From positions 12,793,001 to 12,857,000 of the forward strand of contig NC_083385.1 of the NCBI RefSeq assembly GCF_031755915.1: a stretch of 64,000 nucleotides of DNA. The letters are read 5' to 3'. The notes below the pieces were generated by a model. That model worked only from the letters and a program-made list of their open reading frames with translations. It did no database searches and was not told the origin of the DNA. A program made the position numbers and the translations under genes. Below, one piece after another: positions 1 through 9,009 of the stretch (positions within the stretch are counted from its first letter, which is position 1; each line of letters begins with the position of its first letter). The stretch comes from Ziziphus jujuba (Eukaryota > Streptophyta > Magnoliopsida > Rosales > Rhamnaceae).

Positions 1-559
1 CCTTTGGGAGCTAAGTTAAACATCTCGGTGCTCTTGTAAGTGGTTAATAAACTACGATTTAAGTTTTCTTTAGGAAGTCCCATAGCTGTGAGATCTAACA
101 AAGAAAGAAAATAATGGATACTTCTTGGTAGAAGGTGACGACCCTACTGAATCGACTATAAAAATGGCTGTTAGCTACAGCAGCGCTCAAATTCCTTCAT
201 CGTTATTGCCCTGGCTTCAATGATCAACCCCTGGCACATTTAGGTTTTGATCTTCAGCCATCCTGGTCCTCAGGACCCAACACAATTCTTCTTAGATATT
301 TCCTTTAAAAGATGCAAAAGGTGTTGATACGTCCTATCCACATAGAAAACTGACCCTCTTCCACACTTTACTGGTGGATGCTACAGCCACTATCAGTTTG
401 GCTGCAGGAAGGGAATGGTTAAGTTAAACTCTCGACATCTTGTTTGTTTGGTAAACGGGATGTTTACCTAGGTGCCATAGTCTTGCCTAACCATTCGGTT
501 AGAGATGCCTTTGCATGGTATAGGAAGCTGTTTAACTACTTGTATCAATTTGCCACAGT
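1..559. other. mitochondrial-type spacer, no gene seen
   Basis: No convincing coding region. The text style (short purine-rich stretches, mixed composition) resembles angiosperm mitochondrial spacer. Part of it may be the decayed upstream portion of the polymerase-like fragment that starts near position 560, but I cannot align it by eye. Confidence 0.4.
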
Positions 560-1115
560 GTGGTTAGATACAATGCGCTGACATCCTCAGCTTGGTAGCA
601 TGGGAATGAACGTCAAGGGAACAGGGAAAAAAAGGTTATTCCCTATTAGCTCACCTTTGTACCAGACCTTGGTACTATACATAATTGGGCCATGATGGTT
701 TTGGCAAGGTTCAAAATGGACCATACCTATAACCAGACCCAACCGTTGCAGTACCTTAAAGGAAAGAAAAAATGATTTTCTTTTTTTCTCAAGGCTGCTA
801 CCGATTCCTTACCTGTTATACTGATGTCATGTATCAGGTTTGTTCAGAAATCCCTTTACAACTTCCTAGACGTTTATACTTGCTCTTTAGTCTTTCAATT
901 ACCAGTTTATAAAGGCTATAAGTCATTGGTTGTGACGTTCACGAGGGGTCAACCCCTCGGATTTTTGAGTTCTTGGCCTCTATTCACACTTACACATCAT
1001 ATGCTTGTGTGGATAGCTGCTGTATGGCACGATGAAGCTTTACGACTATGCCATTCTTGGCAACGGTGATCACCGATGAAAAGGTGGCGGCCGCTTACCA
1101 TAAAAAAAGTTTCAG
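560..1115 (+). pseudogene. mitovirus-like RNA-dependent RNA polymerase fragment (endogenous viral element)
   Basis: Decayed remnant of a mitovirus-type RdRp, the only protein of these capsidless mitochondrial RNA viruses. Seen directly: the frame containing positions 791-1040 carries a palm-domain-like segment with KAATDSLP, then RGQPLGF at 944-964 followed by SSWPLFTLTHH, the order expected of palm motifs A and B. An upstream segment (about 600-780) fits the region before motif A but in other frames, so several frameshifts are present. The segment where the catalytic GDD belongs (about 1050-1065) no longer reads as GDD. The 81-codon open frame at 824-1069 is only the longest surviving piece. 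Such fragments are known in plant mitochondrial and nuclear genomes. No activity is expected. A mitochondrial-plasmid origin is much less likely given the motif order. Confidence 0.72.
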
Positions 1116-2423
1116 TTATAACTCTATCTAAAGAAAAAAGTCTTTCACTTAAAACATATATTATTATATACAGGATATCTCCTCCTCGACCATATACAGG
1201 ATTACTATAACTGGTGCAGAGGTGGGGAAATGACTTTTTCTAAAGGAAGGGAATCGAAGGGATTACCAGCAACTGCTATTGCCAGCCTTTGAACTTGCAA
1301 CAGACTTGGATTGAGCAATTAAGGTGAATACCTCAGGTCTAGGGGGCCCAATCATTGCATTTGAAAGCAGTGGTAGATCAACATAGGTGTGAACAAAGCA
1401 CCATTTGGTAAATTCGTAAACCTACAAGAGCGATAACGTTCTTTTAACACTATAGCATTAGTTGGAACTCGAGTTCTTAGTGCCAAGTGCAATAAGTATG
1501 CCATTTCCAAACATCCTTGTGAAGCGTGCGTCATCTCTTAACTGAATTGAAGGCACCTCAATTACTACCTAAGGCCTCTCCGACCTTGGTTTACGTCTAA
1601 TTCTCCTTTGCTTCCTTCTTTGTTCCAATAATATATTAAAGTTGTTAAAAAAAAAAGGTACTTTGTTCCCCTTGAGTTCTCATCTATCTATCTGTATAGG
1701 TCACCCCTTGCAATTCAATTAGGACAAGGGTCTCAGAATTTTCTTTCTTCTAATCTGTCAGAAAGACTCTATCTTCTTTTCTTTCTTTGGTCATCTATCG
1801 ACGAGTTGGCTTCAAGCCTTATGGCTGATAAAGTTCTCGGAGAATAATCAACAGAAGGGACCCACTTCAAGCTAGCATGTCCCACAGATGATTGAGCAGC
1901 TCTTCCTGCCACTCGAAACGGATAGATCTGCAGATAAAGTACGCTAAGGAATGAGAAGAAGTAAACTCTTACTAAGGTAGTAGCTCACGGCTTGTCTGGC
2001 TAGCCTATGTCTGTCCTTCAGTCAAGGGAAGATAGAAGCCAACTTACGGAAAAGAAAGCAACCGCCTCACATAAACAACCAAGGGCATACTAGGAAACTA
2101 CACAGGATGGAAATAAAACAAGCGAGCAGCACCGAGTAGCCTTTAAAGTGGGTACTTCCTACACTCCATTCAGAAACCATATTGAATAAACTAGATGAGC
2201 CAAAGGAAATACTAGACTAAAAGTACTAGAAATCATGGTCAACATTTTTCCAATGCTTCAGCGGATCTGTCAAAGCCTTGCCTCTTTCCTCCTGCCGAAT
2301 CATCAGAGACATGAAATCACATTATGGTTTGAATGAAAAGGTTAGGTTGTCGAGTGATATGGGTGATGAGTGGAGCTTTTAGACAGCGGGCAAAGAGCAG
2401 AGCGACAATGCAAGGTGGTAGGT
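1116..2423. other. mitochondrial-type spacer, no gene recognised
   Basis: About 1.3 kb without a recognisable gene. A 60-codon minus-strand open frame (1352-1534) has no family I recognise. Composition and short repeated words resemble plant mitochondrial spacer. The last five bases before the first LTR (GCCTC, 2424-2428) are the left copy of a target-site duplication. Confidence 0.5.
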
Positions 2424-2468
2424 GCCTCTGTAACACCCCGTCCCAAATCGCACCGGAATCCGTGCACG

Positions 2469-2540
2469 TTGACCGAGGTTGACCGTTGACCAAAGGGGTC
2501 AAAAGTTGACTTTTTGACTCGGTGGGAATTTCGAGTTGAC
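2469..2540. promoter_or_regulatory. cluster of W-box cores (TTGAC) in LTR U3
   Basis: Within about 70 bp there are six TTGAC words on the plus strand and one GTCAA, including a GTCAAAAGTTGAC inverted pair. TTGAC is the core of the W-box bound by WRKY factors in plants. LTR2 and LTR3 have one extra unit. The sequence is observed; a regulatory role is inferred. Confidence 0.4.
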
Positions 2541-2929
2541 CAGGGTACCGTGGCGAAGTGCATGACGCTCTGAGTTCGTAGACTAGTAGCACGTCGAAAA
2601 TGGAGCTACGGTTTGAAAGTTATGGACGAAACAAGTTGCGGTCCAAACTGTCCAAGGGGTGCCGGAGTAGACTTTTTATTTATGGGGAATTGAGTTTTGA
2701 CTCATGCATGGTTGTGAAGTGCTCGTCGATACGAGTTCACAGACTAGCGGCACGCTCAAAACGGACATCCGGTTAAAAAGTTATGGACGTTTGAAGTTTA
2801 CCGGATACCGTATTATTTTAATGTTTTTGGGTCGTGAACAGTGAAATGCCACGTGTCAGCTTCTGAGTGGTCCACGTGGCATGAACAGTGTCATGCAGGG
2901 TTTTAATTTTGAAAAACTCTCGGGGAAGA

Positions 2930-2977
2930 GAGAGAAAGAGAGAGAAGAGAGAGAAAGAGAGAGAGAGGACCCGCCGG
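2930..2977 (+). repeat. GA-rich microsatellite in LTR1
   Basis: Tract of GAGA and GAAA units that is 17 bp longer in LTR2 (from about 9515) and LTR3 (from about 16122). It gives rise to the Arg/Glu-rich open frames there, which are not real genes. Confidence 0.9.
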
Positions 2978-3690
2978 CCGCCGGTCATTTTCACGTTTTT
3001 CCGGCCTAGTTACTGTACACGCGCCGGACAGAAAGCTTGCCCACCTCATTTCCGGCAAAACCTCCAAATTTCACGGCGAACGGCCGCCGGACGCGCCCGG
3101 ATCGGACGTCCGAAGTTTGGCGGCGATTTTTCCCCTCCACCGCCGGCCACCGCGAATCGGCACTGTTCCGGCCATTTTCCGGCCACACGCGCCTGACAGC
3201 CTTGATCCTCTCCTCAAGTCCGGCCTACCCACCAAAAATCACGGCCATCGGACCACCAACGCGCCGGGATCGGAGCGTTTTCCGGCGAGGGGTCGAAAAT
3301 CTTCAAACGGTGATTTCTCCGCCGTCCGACCTCCGTTTTGCTCACCGTCGGTCCCGTTGGATTGCTCTCCTCACGATCTACAAATCTGCAAAATTTCACA
3401 GCAAACGGCCACCGCCGGAAAATACTGTTCCGGCGACGGTTGCCGATGACGTGGCGGCCCGCCGGAAATTACTGTTCCGGCGAGTACCCGAAAATTCCGG
3501 CCAGCTCCAGTCCGCAGTGTTCGACCTCCTGAACCCAAATCCGACTTCCGTTTCCACCTATTCGCGACGGTTTGGGAGAATTGCAGAGCCGAAACCCGAA
3601 AAGCTTCCCGATAAAATTCCGACCCCGTCGGGTACGATCATCGAAAATTAAGACCGGATCTGTGATTAGCATCACTCGAGCTTCGATTCG

Positions 3691-3700
3691 GTATATAACT
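3691..3700 (+). promoter_or_regulatory. TATA-like box in LTR1
   Basis: GTATATAACT lies downstream of the GC-rich U3 block, with an AATAAA-containing A/T-rich stretch about 65 bp further on. This is a plausible U3/R core promoter. Identical copies lie at 10298-10307 and 16905-16914. Inferred from position and sequence only. Confidence 0.35.
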
Positions 3701-5382
3701 CGTAAATTCTAGATATCGTTTGTGTTTTGACCCCCCGGGTACCGGGTATTATTTACCCGAATAAAATATTAATTTATTTGACTGTCTGTGAATTTTGTTC
3801 TAGGAGCACCGGTGAGTCGTAGAATTGATACCGTAGTGGATCATGGGTTAATTGCGTGCTCCAGGTGAGTGACCCACCTTCAAATTAATTTTGGGAATTT
3901 AATTGGTGAATATATAATGTGTGATTTAAATATTTGGAATTTAATTTCTATGTGCCAAATATTTATTTGAATTATTGTGGAATTATTTGTGAATTTATCG
4001 GATTTAAGAAAATGTGTATTTCACCAATTTATGCCATGTGGAATTATTTTATGGTTTTGAGGATTTTGAAATTGGTGTGGTTTTAATGGTAAATTGGGCA
4101 CGATTCGATTTTCAAATATTTCAAGGAAAATATTTGGTTATGTTGGTGATTTCAATTTTTATGAAATATGCCCATAAAATATTATGGGATTTGATTATGA
4201 TATTTCGAGAAATTATTTATGCTTGGAAAAAATGTGGATATTTGAATTGATGGATTTGGGAGTTGGTGGATTTGAAAATCATGGAATTTATGGCATTGAT
4301 TACAAAGAAATTGTGGGAAAATTCCCGGTTCAAGCGGATGGATTATGCCCGCTATGCTTATGAAAAATGTGAAATTTGTTTTATGATTTAAATTTACGGA
4401 TTTTATAATTTTTAGATGCACCGTGCACGTACTGGTGTTCTGATTATGTGATATGGTATATGTGATATGGTTAGTGTGCACACGGTTGTGATTAGCGCGC
4501 AGGTGGGTGTGAGTAGCGCGCGGTTGATATTATGAGGGTGTCCTGTGCATGCCATCGGAGAGGGCGGCCACCCCCTTTGGCCGGGACACCAGGTTAGCAG
4601 CGGCGCTGTGGGACGCCACGCGACCGTATGCCGGTTTCTTTCTATAACCTCCTGTCTGGCGGTACCTTGGGACGCTGGGTACTGTTGGCGCCACTGGTAT
4701 ATAGTGGGTGCATCAAATGATTTTCAGAACTGTGTTTTAAAAATAAAATGTTTGGAAACTGAATTGGAATTAAAAATATAATTGTTACCGCTTCTGGTAT
4801 TTAATTGATGTCTTGGTTTTCGGGGAATATGAATAAAGGGTTTTGTGAAAATGTTTTAAAAGGGGAACTTTTCCAACTGAGAGAATTGTAAGGGTTTTGA
4901 GAGAAATTATTATTTCCAAATAATTATTATTTATACTTATTACTGTGATATGATATGGTATAGTAGTAGGGTCGCTCACTGAGATGATTAGCATCTCACA
5001 CTCTTAAATTCCGTTCCTCTAGGTACCAGGTTGTCGGTGTTCATCCGGAGCGGACTTGATCTTCATCGCTGTTTTACTGCGTGAAGTACCCTGTTCTTCT
5101 TTATTGCAGTTGTACTATTTCTTTCACTCTTGTTGTATTTATCTTGCACTGGATTACTGTATTTTTGTTTTGAAGTGCTGAAATTTGTGGAACCAATTTG
5201 TAGTTTGTGGGAGGAATAAGGGGATATTTTTGAAGTGTGTTTTCAGTGCAGGTAAATTTGTGGTAAGTAAATCCCTTAGGGGAGGCTCTGTCGGATTTTC
5301 CGTTGAAGGGTTCGGTAGGGTTTCCCTGGGATCAGGGCTGTCTAGGGTTCCGGGGAAGGAATTCTGGACGGGTCCTGACAGT

Positions 5383-5394
5383 TGGTATCAGAGC
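5383..5394 (+). other. primer-binding site, first unit
   Basis: TGGTATCAGAGC, complementary to the 3' end of initiator Met tRNA, begins two bases after the CA end of LTR1. This sets the LTR boundary and the plus orientation. Confidence 0.93.
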
Positions 5395-6184
5395 TCTAGG
5401 TTCTAGTATTGTGCATTGTTGTGCATCCTATCCGTGTTTGATCTCTCGTTTTACCCGTGTGAAAGCGTTCTTTCTGTTTGTCTCGAAGTAAATTCGTTGC
5501 CCGAGTTTGAATAACTCTAATCTTCGATGGTGTCAATTAGGATCATCTAGCCTAACGGGAAATTCCTATGGCCTAGTCGATGGTCGAGGATGCCTTTTCT
5601 TTTTGAAGGTCAAGCTTATCATCGTGAATGGTATCCGTTTCGTTCATGGAGAAGAAGGATGATTGCCTAAGGATGTGTGTCGATCGATTTCAAGGCGTCA
5701 AAATATTTTCCCGATCGATTATCAAAATTTAAATGCTTTTCAAAGTGGTAGTTGAAATTTAAGGTGTTTTATTCAAGTATTTTTGGTTTGTGTTCATACA
5801 TGTATCTGTATGTTATATTGTTTGATATTATACTGCACCATATGGAGGCGGCGAACCAATGTGGTCCATGTAGAGCTAGCCCCATGATCATGTTGCCTAC
5901 GAGCCCGGGGAATTGGACGGCCAATATAGGCAACCACCCTGGTTTGTATTGGTAGCAGAGTGTCGGCGACAGTTGGAATCATGGATTACGTAACATGTAG
6001 AAGGTGTCGTACGTACCTCCATTACAAGCGTGCATATTTTATTTTATGCTATGGATTTTAAGATATGAATTTCAATGTGGAGTTTTAACAATTGCCTATG
6101 CAAGTTAGGTATATTTGAAAAATATATTTTATTATTTGTTTTATGTTATGGTTTTTCCAAAAGCGACTTAAGGTTAAGTATCGC

Positions 6185-6480
6185 CAATTGAGAATCCAAA
6201 GTAGGATATCGTTGAGTTCAAAAAGGAGATCCTAAAGGAAGCACGCAATTCAAGGTATGCGATACACCCCAAGGGTACCAAGACGTATGGAATGCTCACT
6301 AGGTAACATTGTGGTTTGGCACGATAAAGGAAGTTGCAAGATCCGAATAAAGGTACTTAGGTCACCGATAAGTAAGAGTAGGGAGATGTAAACATGGATT
6401 TCGTGCTTAAACTATCGTTCACAAAGAGAAGGTACGACAGCGTTTAGAGGATCAACCAAGCTCCGGATAGCGACTAAAGT
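6185..6480 (+). pseudogene. degenerate second copy of integrase H2C2 region, unit 1
   Basis: A badly decayed duplicate of the integrase segment found intact at about 7590-7880. The stretch at about 6230-6290 parallels the codons around KKEILEEAHSS and MHPGSTKMYR. The stretch at about 6395-6450 parallels NMDFVFKLPS and RRYDGIW. Stops and indels break every frame. The internal region therefore holds two integrase-derived segments of different age in the same orientation. The rest of 5400-7270 is A/T-rich with further faint pol similarity near 7240-7290. Confidence 0.65.
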
Positions 6481-7277
6481 TCTACTTGGTGGTTGATGAG
6501 GTTAATGAGATGAGGATGATTCCTTAGGCATGGTTGGATGTTTAAGCATGGTTATTTTTCATTCTAGAAGCTAAGATCTTGATATCTTATTTCCTTGGAG
6601 ATTTAAGGTTCGTATTGGTGGTGCTTTATCGATTCAAGGTGGTTGATATTGTTGGTGATAATTTACAATGATAAGGAGTATGATTTTTGGGACGGAGTTA
6701 GAATTTAAGAAGTGTGGAATACTTTATTGGGTTAAGGATCTAGTGATTTGTTCATAGTATTGGTGGTGATGCTAGAATTAAGATTTAAATTCCTTATTGC
6801 TTGAGGTGTGGATTCATGGAATTTATTTGAAATGGGGGAAACTTAGGGTTTTCAAGAATGGTATTTGGATGTTGAGAATTTTATTCATGACCTTGATGAA
6901 TTTAGTTAAAAGAAAGATTGATGTTTGTCGAGGTTAAGACTATTGGTTAATCAATGAGGAGCAAGGGTTTTATAATTGTAAGTACTAGGAGGGTAATCGA
7001 AGACAAGTGAATTAATCTCAACCTTAACTTGGTGATACCAGTATTTGAGGAAATTAGACTTAAGTTCTAATCTAACCTTTTAAAGTACTGATCGAGTCAC
7101 GAGAGTTGGTTGTTGGTTTAAGGATGCATGCTTTAGAAGCACCTTATGGTTAGCGTTCGACTATGACCAAGACTTGCAGATCGTGTTCTCGTGGACCAAT
7201 TTGAATATCCTTAATTAGTGGGCATGAGAAGGAAAGTTGCACAAGAGGGAAGTTAAAGTCACTATTAGGCGAATGTA

Positions 7278-7965
7278 GTGGCAGATGCCTTGAGTAAGAA
7301 GGCTACTGGATCCCTTGCTCACATCCAAGTCATCCAACTACCTCTCATGGTGGAGTTGAAGAAGATGGGGGTGTTAATGCATATGCATCCTTCAGGAGTT
7401 CTCATGGCTAGCTTCCAGGTACGACCGGTGTTGGTGGATCGTATAGTAGAGACCCAAATGGAAGATCCTAAGTTGAGGACAATTAAGGGCAAGGTACAAG
7501 AAGGTCTTGATCCGGAATTTTCCATAAGGAGGGATGGAGCCCTCGTGTATAAAGGACGACTTTGCGTTCCGGATATCCCAGGACTCAAGAAGGAGATTTT
7601 AGAGGAGGCGCACAGCTCGATGTATGCGATGCATCCTGGGAGTACCAAGATGTACCGGACGCTTGTTAAGTATTATTGGTGGATTGGTATGAAGAGAGAA
7701 GTGGCAGACTTCGTATCAAAGTGTTTGATTTGTCAACAAGTGAAAGTAGAAAGACAGAAGCCTTCGGGACTACTCCAACCTTTACCGATTCCCGTGTGGA
7801 AGTGGGAAGAACTCAACATGGACTTCGTATTCAAGCTTCCTTCCACACCTAGAAGGTACGACGGCATTTGGGTAATCATTGATCGTCTCACCAAGTCGGC
7901 ACACTTCCTACCGGTACGAGAACGTTTTTCACCCGAGAAGTTAGCCCAGTTGTTCGTGCAAGGCA
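7278..7965 (+). pseudogene. RNase H end plus integrase N-terminal fragment, unit 1
   Basis: The open frame starts inside the end of RNase H (VADALSKK) and runs into a Ty3/gypsy integrase. The H2C2 zinc-binding motif is visible (MHPGSTKMYR, then CLICQQVK), and the first catalytic-core region contains MDFVFKLP and GIWVIIDRLTKSAHFLP. The frame breaks off at about 7965 after LFVQ, long before the second catalytic Asp and the Glu. It then continues out of frame through gag sequence to 8069. A full integrase core and chromodomain are absent. The start at 7278 is simply the first ATG in the open frame, not a natural start. It cannot be a working integrase. Confidence 0.88.
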
Positions 7966-7966
7966 T

Positions 7967-8965
7967 ACGTGGGATCAGTTCAAGATGGCCTTCTCTACTG
8001 AGTTTTGTCCTCCTACCTACCGTGAAGCAAGAAGGAGAGAGTTCGAGGAACTACGACAGGGGAACATGACAGTGATCGAGTACGAGAGGAGATTCCGAGA
8101 ACTAACAGAATTCTGCATGCACCTGATTCCCGACGATCACACGAAGAAGGTGAGGTTCATAGACGGATTGAAAGAGAGCATCGGCTACACCCTTTCTGGA
8201 TCAGTACATCCCACCTATCAGTCCGCCAGGGATGCAGCGCTCGAGCTAGAGAGACAGGAGAAGATACACAGACCCTCGAGGCGCAGATCATTCGAAGGTT
8301 CGTATAGCGGAGTACCTCGACAGGGGGCAGCTAAGAAGGGCCATAGCTCAGGCTCAGACAGTGATGGGTTAAGCCCACGAGGCAGATTCCAGAGGAGAGA
8401 TAGTTATCGCATGCCCCAGCCAGCTCGCCATTCGATCAGTGTGGATGCAAGCTTGTATCAGCAGTCACGCATTAGTTCTCCGCGGATTTGTCCACTTTGT
8501 AGGGGGAATCATTCTGGGCAATGTCAGATGGATGGGTTCTGCTTTCGGTGTGGGCAGCCAGGTCACATAAGGAGGGATTGCCCTTATGGTAGCAGCAGTG
8601 TGCTAGAAGCAGGTCGACGGACACAACGTACGGGGATATTTCCAGGACAGAGTTCCCAGGGGAGTCAGCCAGTAGGAGTTTCTTCGGGATCAGTCCAGCC
8701 GTCTGCAGGATCGAGTCGAGGTAGAAGAAGGAGACCCCAACAGACAAGTCAAGGCCGGGTGTTTGCTATGACGCAGCAGGGAGCCAGGACTACGCCCGAC
8801 GATTTCACAGATCAAGTGATGGAAGCAGACCTGATCCTGTTGGATCTATCCGGACTTGAAGTAGTGTTGGGCATGGATTGGTTGGTAAGGAACTACTTAG
8901 TCGAGGAAGCGACATGGGAGCCCGAAGCGCAGGTGCATGATCAGAACCCTTGTTTGTTCCAGTGA
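7967..8965 (+). CDS. gag-like protein with truncated protease/pol tail, unit 1
   Basis: The 326-codon open frame has its first ATG at 7985, but gag similarity starts slightly upstream (TWDQFKM). Residues 1-100 resemble the second half of a retrotransposon Gag domain (REFEELRQGNMTVIEYE). Basic and Ser-rich linkers follow, then a CCHC zinc knuckle at about 186-199 (CFRCGQPGHIRRDC). The protease-like part keeps EADLILLDL and VVLGMDWL but lacks the DxG active-site segment. It is fused directly to a pol C-terminal tail (VEEATWEPEA). So it could package RNA at best, with no protease. It lies next to the polypurine tract and 3' LTR, the reverse of the usual gag-first order. The open frame is intact in both units, so translation is possible but unproven. 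Confidence 0.8.
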   Translation, partial: TWDQFKMAFSTEFCPPTYREARRREFEELRQGNMTVIEYERRFRELTEFCMHLIPDDHTKKVRFIDGLKESIGYTLSGSVHPTYQSARDAALELERQEKIHRPSRRRSFEGSYSGVPRQGAAKKGHSSGSDSDGLSPRGRFQRRDSYRMPQPARHSISVDASLYQQSRISSPRICPLCRGNHSGQCQMDGFCFRCGQPGHIRRDCPYGSSSVLEAGRRTQRTGIFPGQSSQGSQPVGVSSGSVQPSAGSSRGRRRRPQQTSQGRVFAMTQQGARTTPDDFTDQVMEADLILLDLSGLEVVLGMDWLVRNYLVEEATWEPEAQVHDQNPCLFQ

Positions 8966-8996
8966 CGTGCGGAAATTTCGAGGACGAAATTTTTGT

Positions 8997-9009
8997 AAGG
9001 GGGGAAGGC
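8997..9009 (+). other. polypurine tract before LTR2
   Basis: AAGGGGGGAAGGC directly abuts the TG of LTR2. It is the expected primer for plus-strand DNA synthesis. The same tract precedes LTR3 (15604-15616). Confidence 0.85.

Larger units (their letters stand above)
2429..5380 (+). repeat. LTR1 of family A gypsy array
   Basis: 2952 bp, starting TG and ending CA. It is 26 bp shorter than LTR2 and LTR3: one TTGACCG-type repeat unit (9 bp) fewer near 2480 and 17 bp fewer in the GA-rich tract near 2930-2980. It also carries private substitutions, for example GTAGACTTTTT where the others have GTTGACTTTTT. A GC-rich block (about 2980-3650) holds a 204-codon open frame shared by all three LTRs. Confidence 0.95.

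Noticed and set aside
824..1069. The 81-codon open frame as a small gene
   Set aside because: It is the surviving middle of a frameshifted polymerase-like fragment, with similarity continuing on both sides in other frames.
3006..3188. Minus-strand frames in the GC-rich LTR block (and copies at 9613, 16220)
   Set aside because: Shadows of the GC-rich sequence on the opposite strand, without recognisable domains.
7319..7648. 109-codon minus-strand frames within the integrase fragment (also at 13926)
   Set aside because: Opposite-strand shadow of the integrase reading frame.
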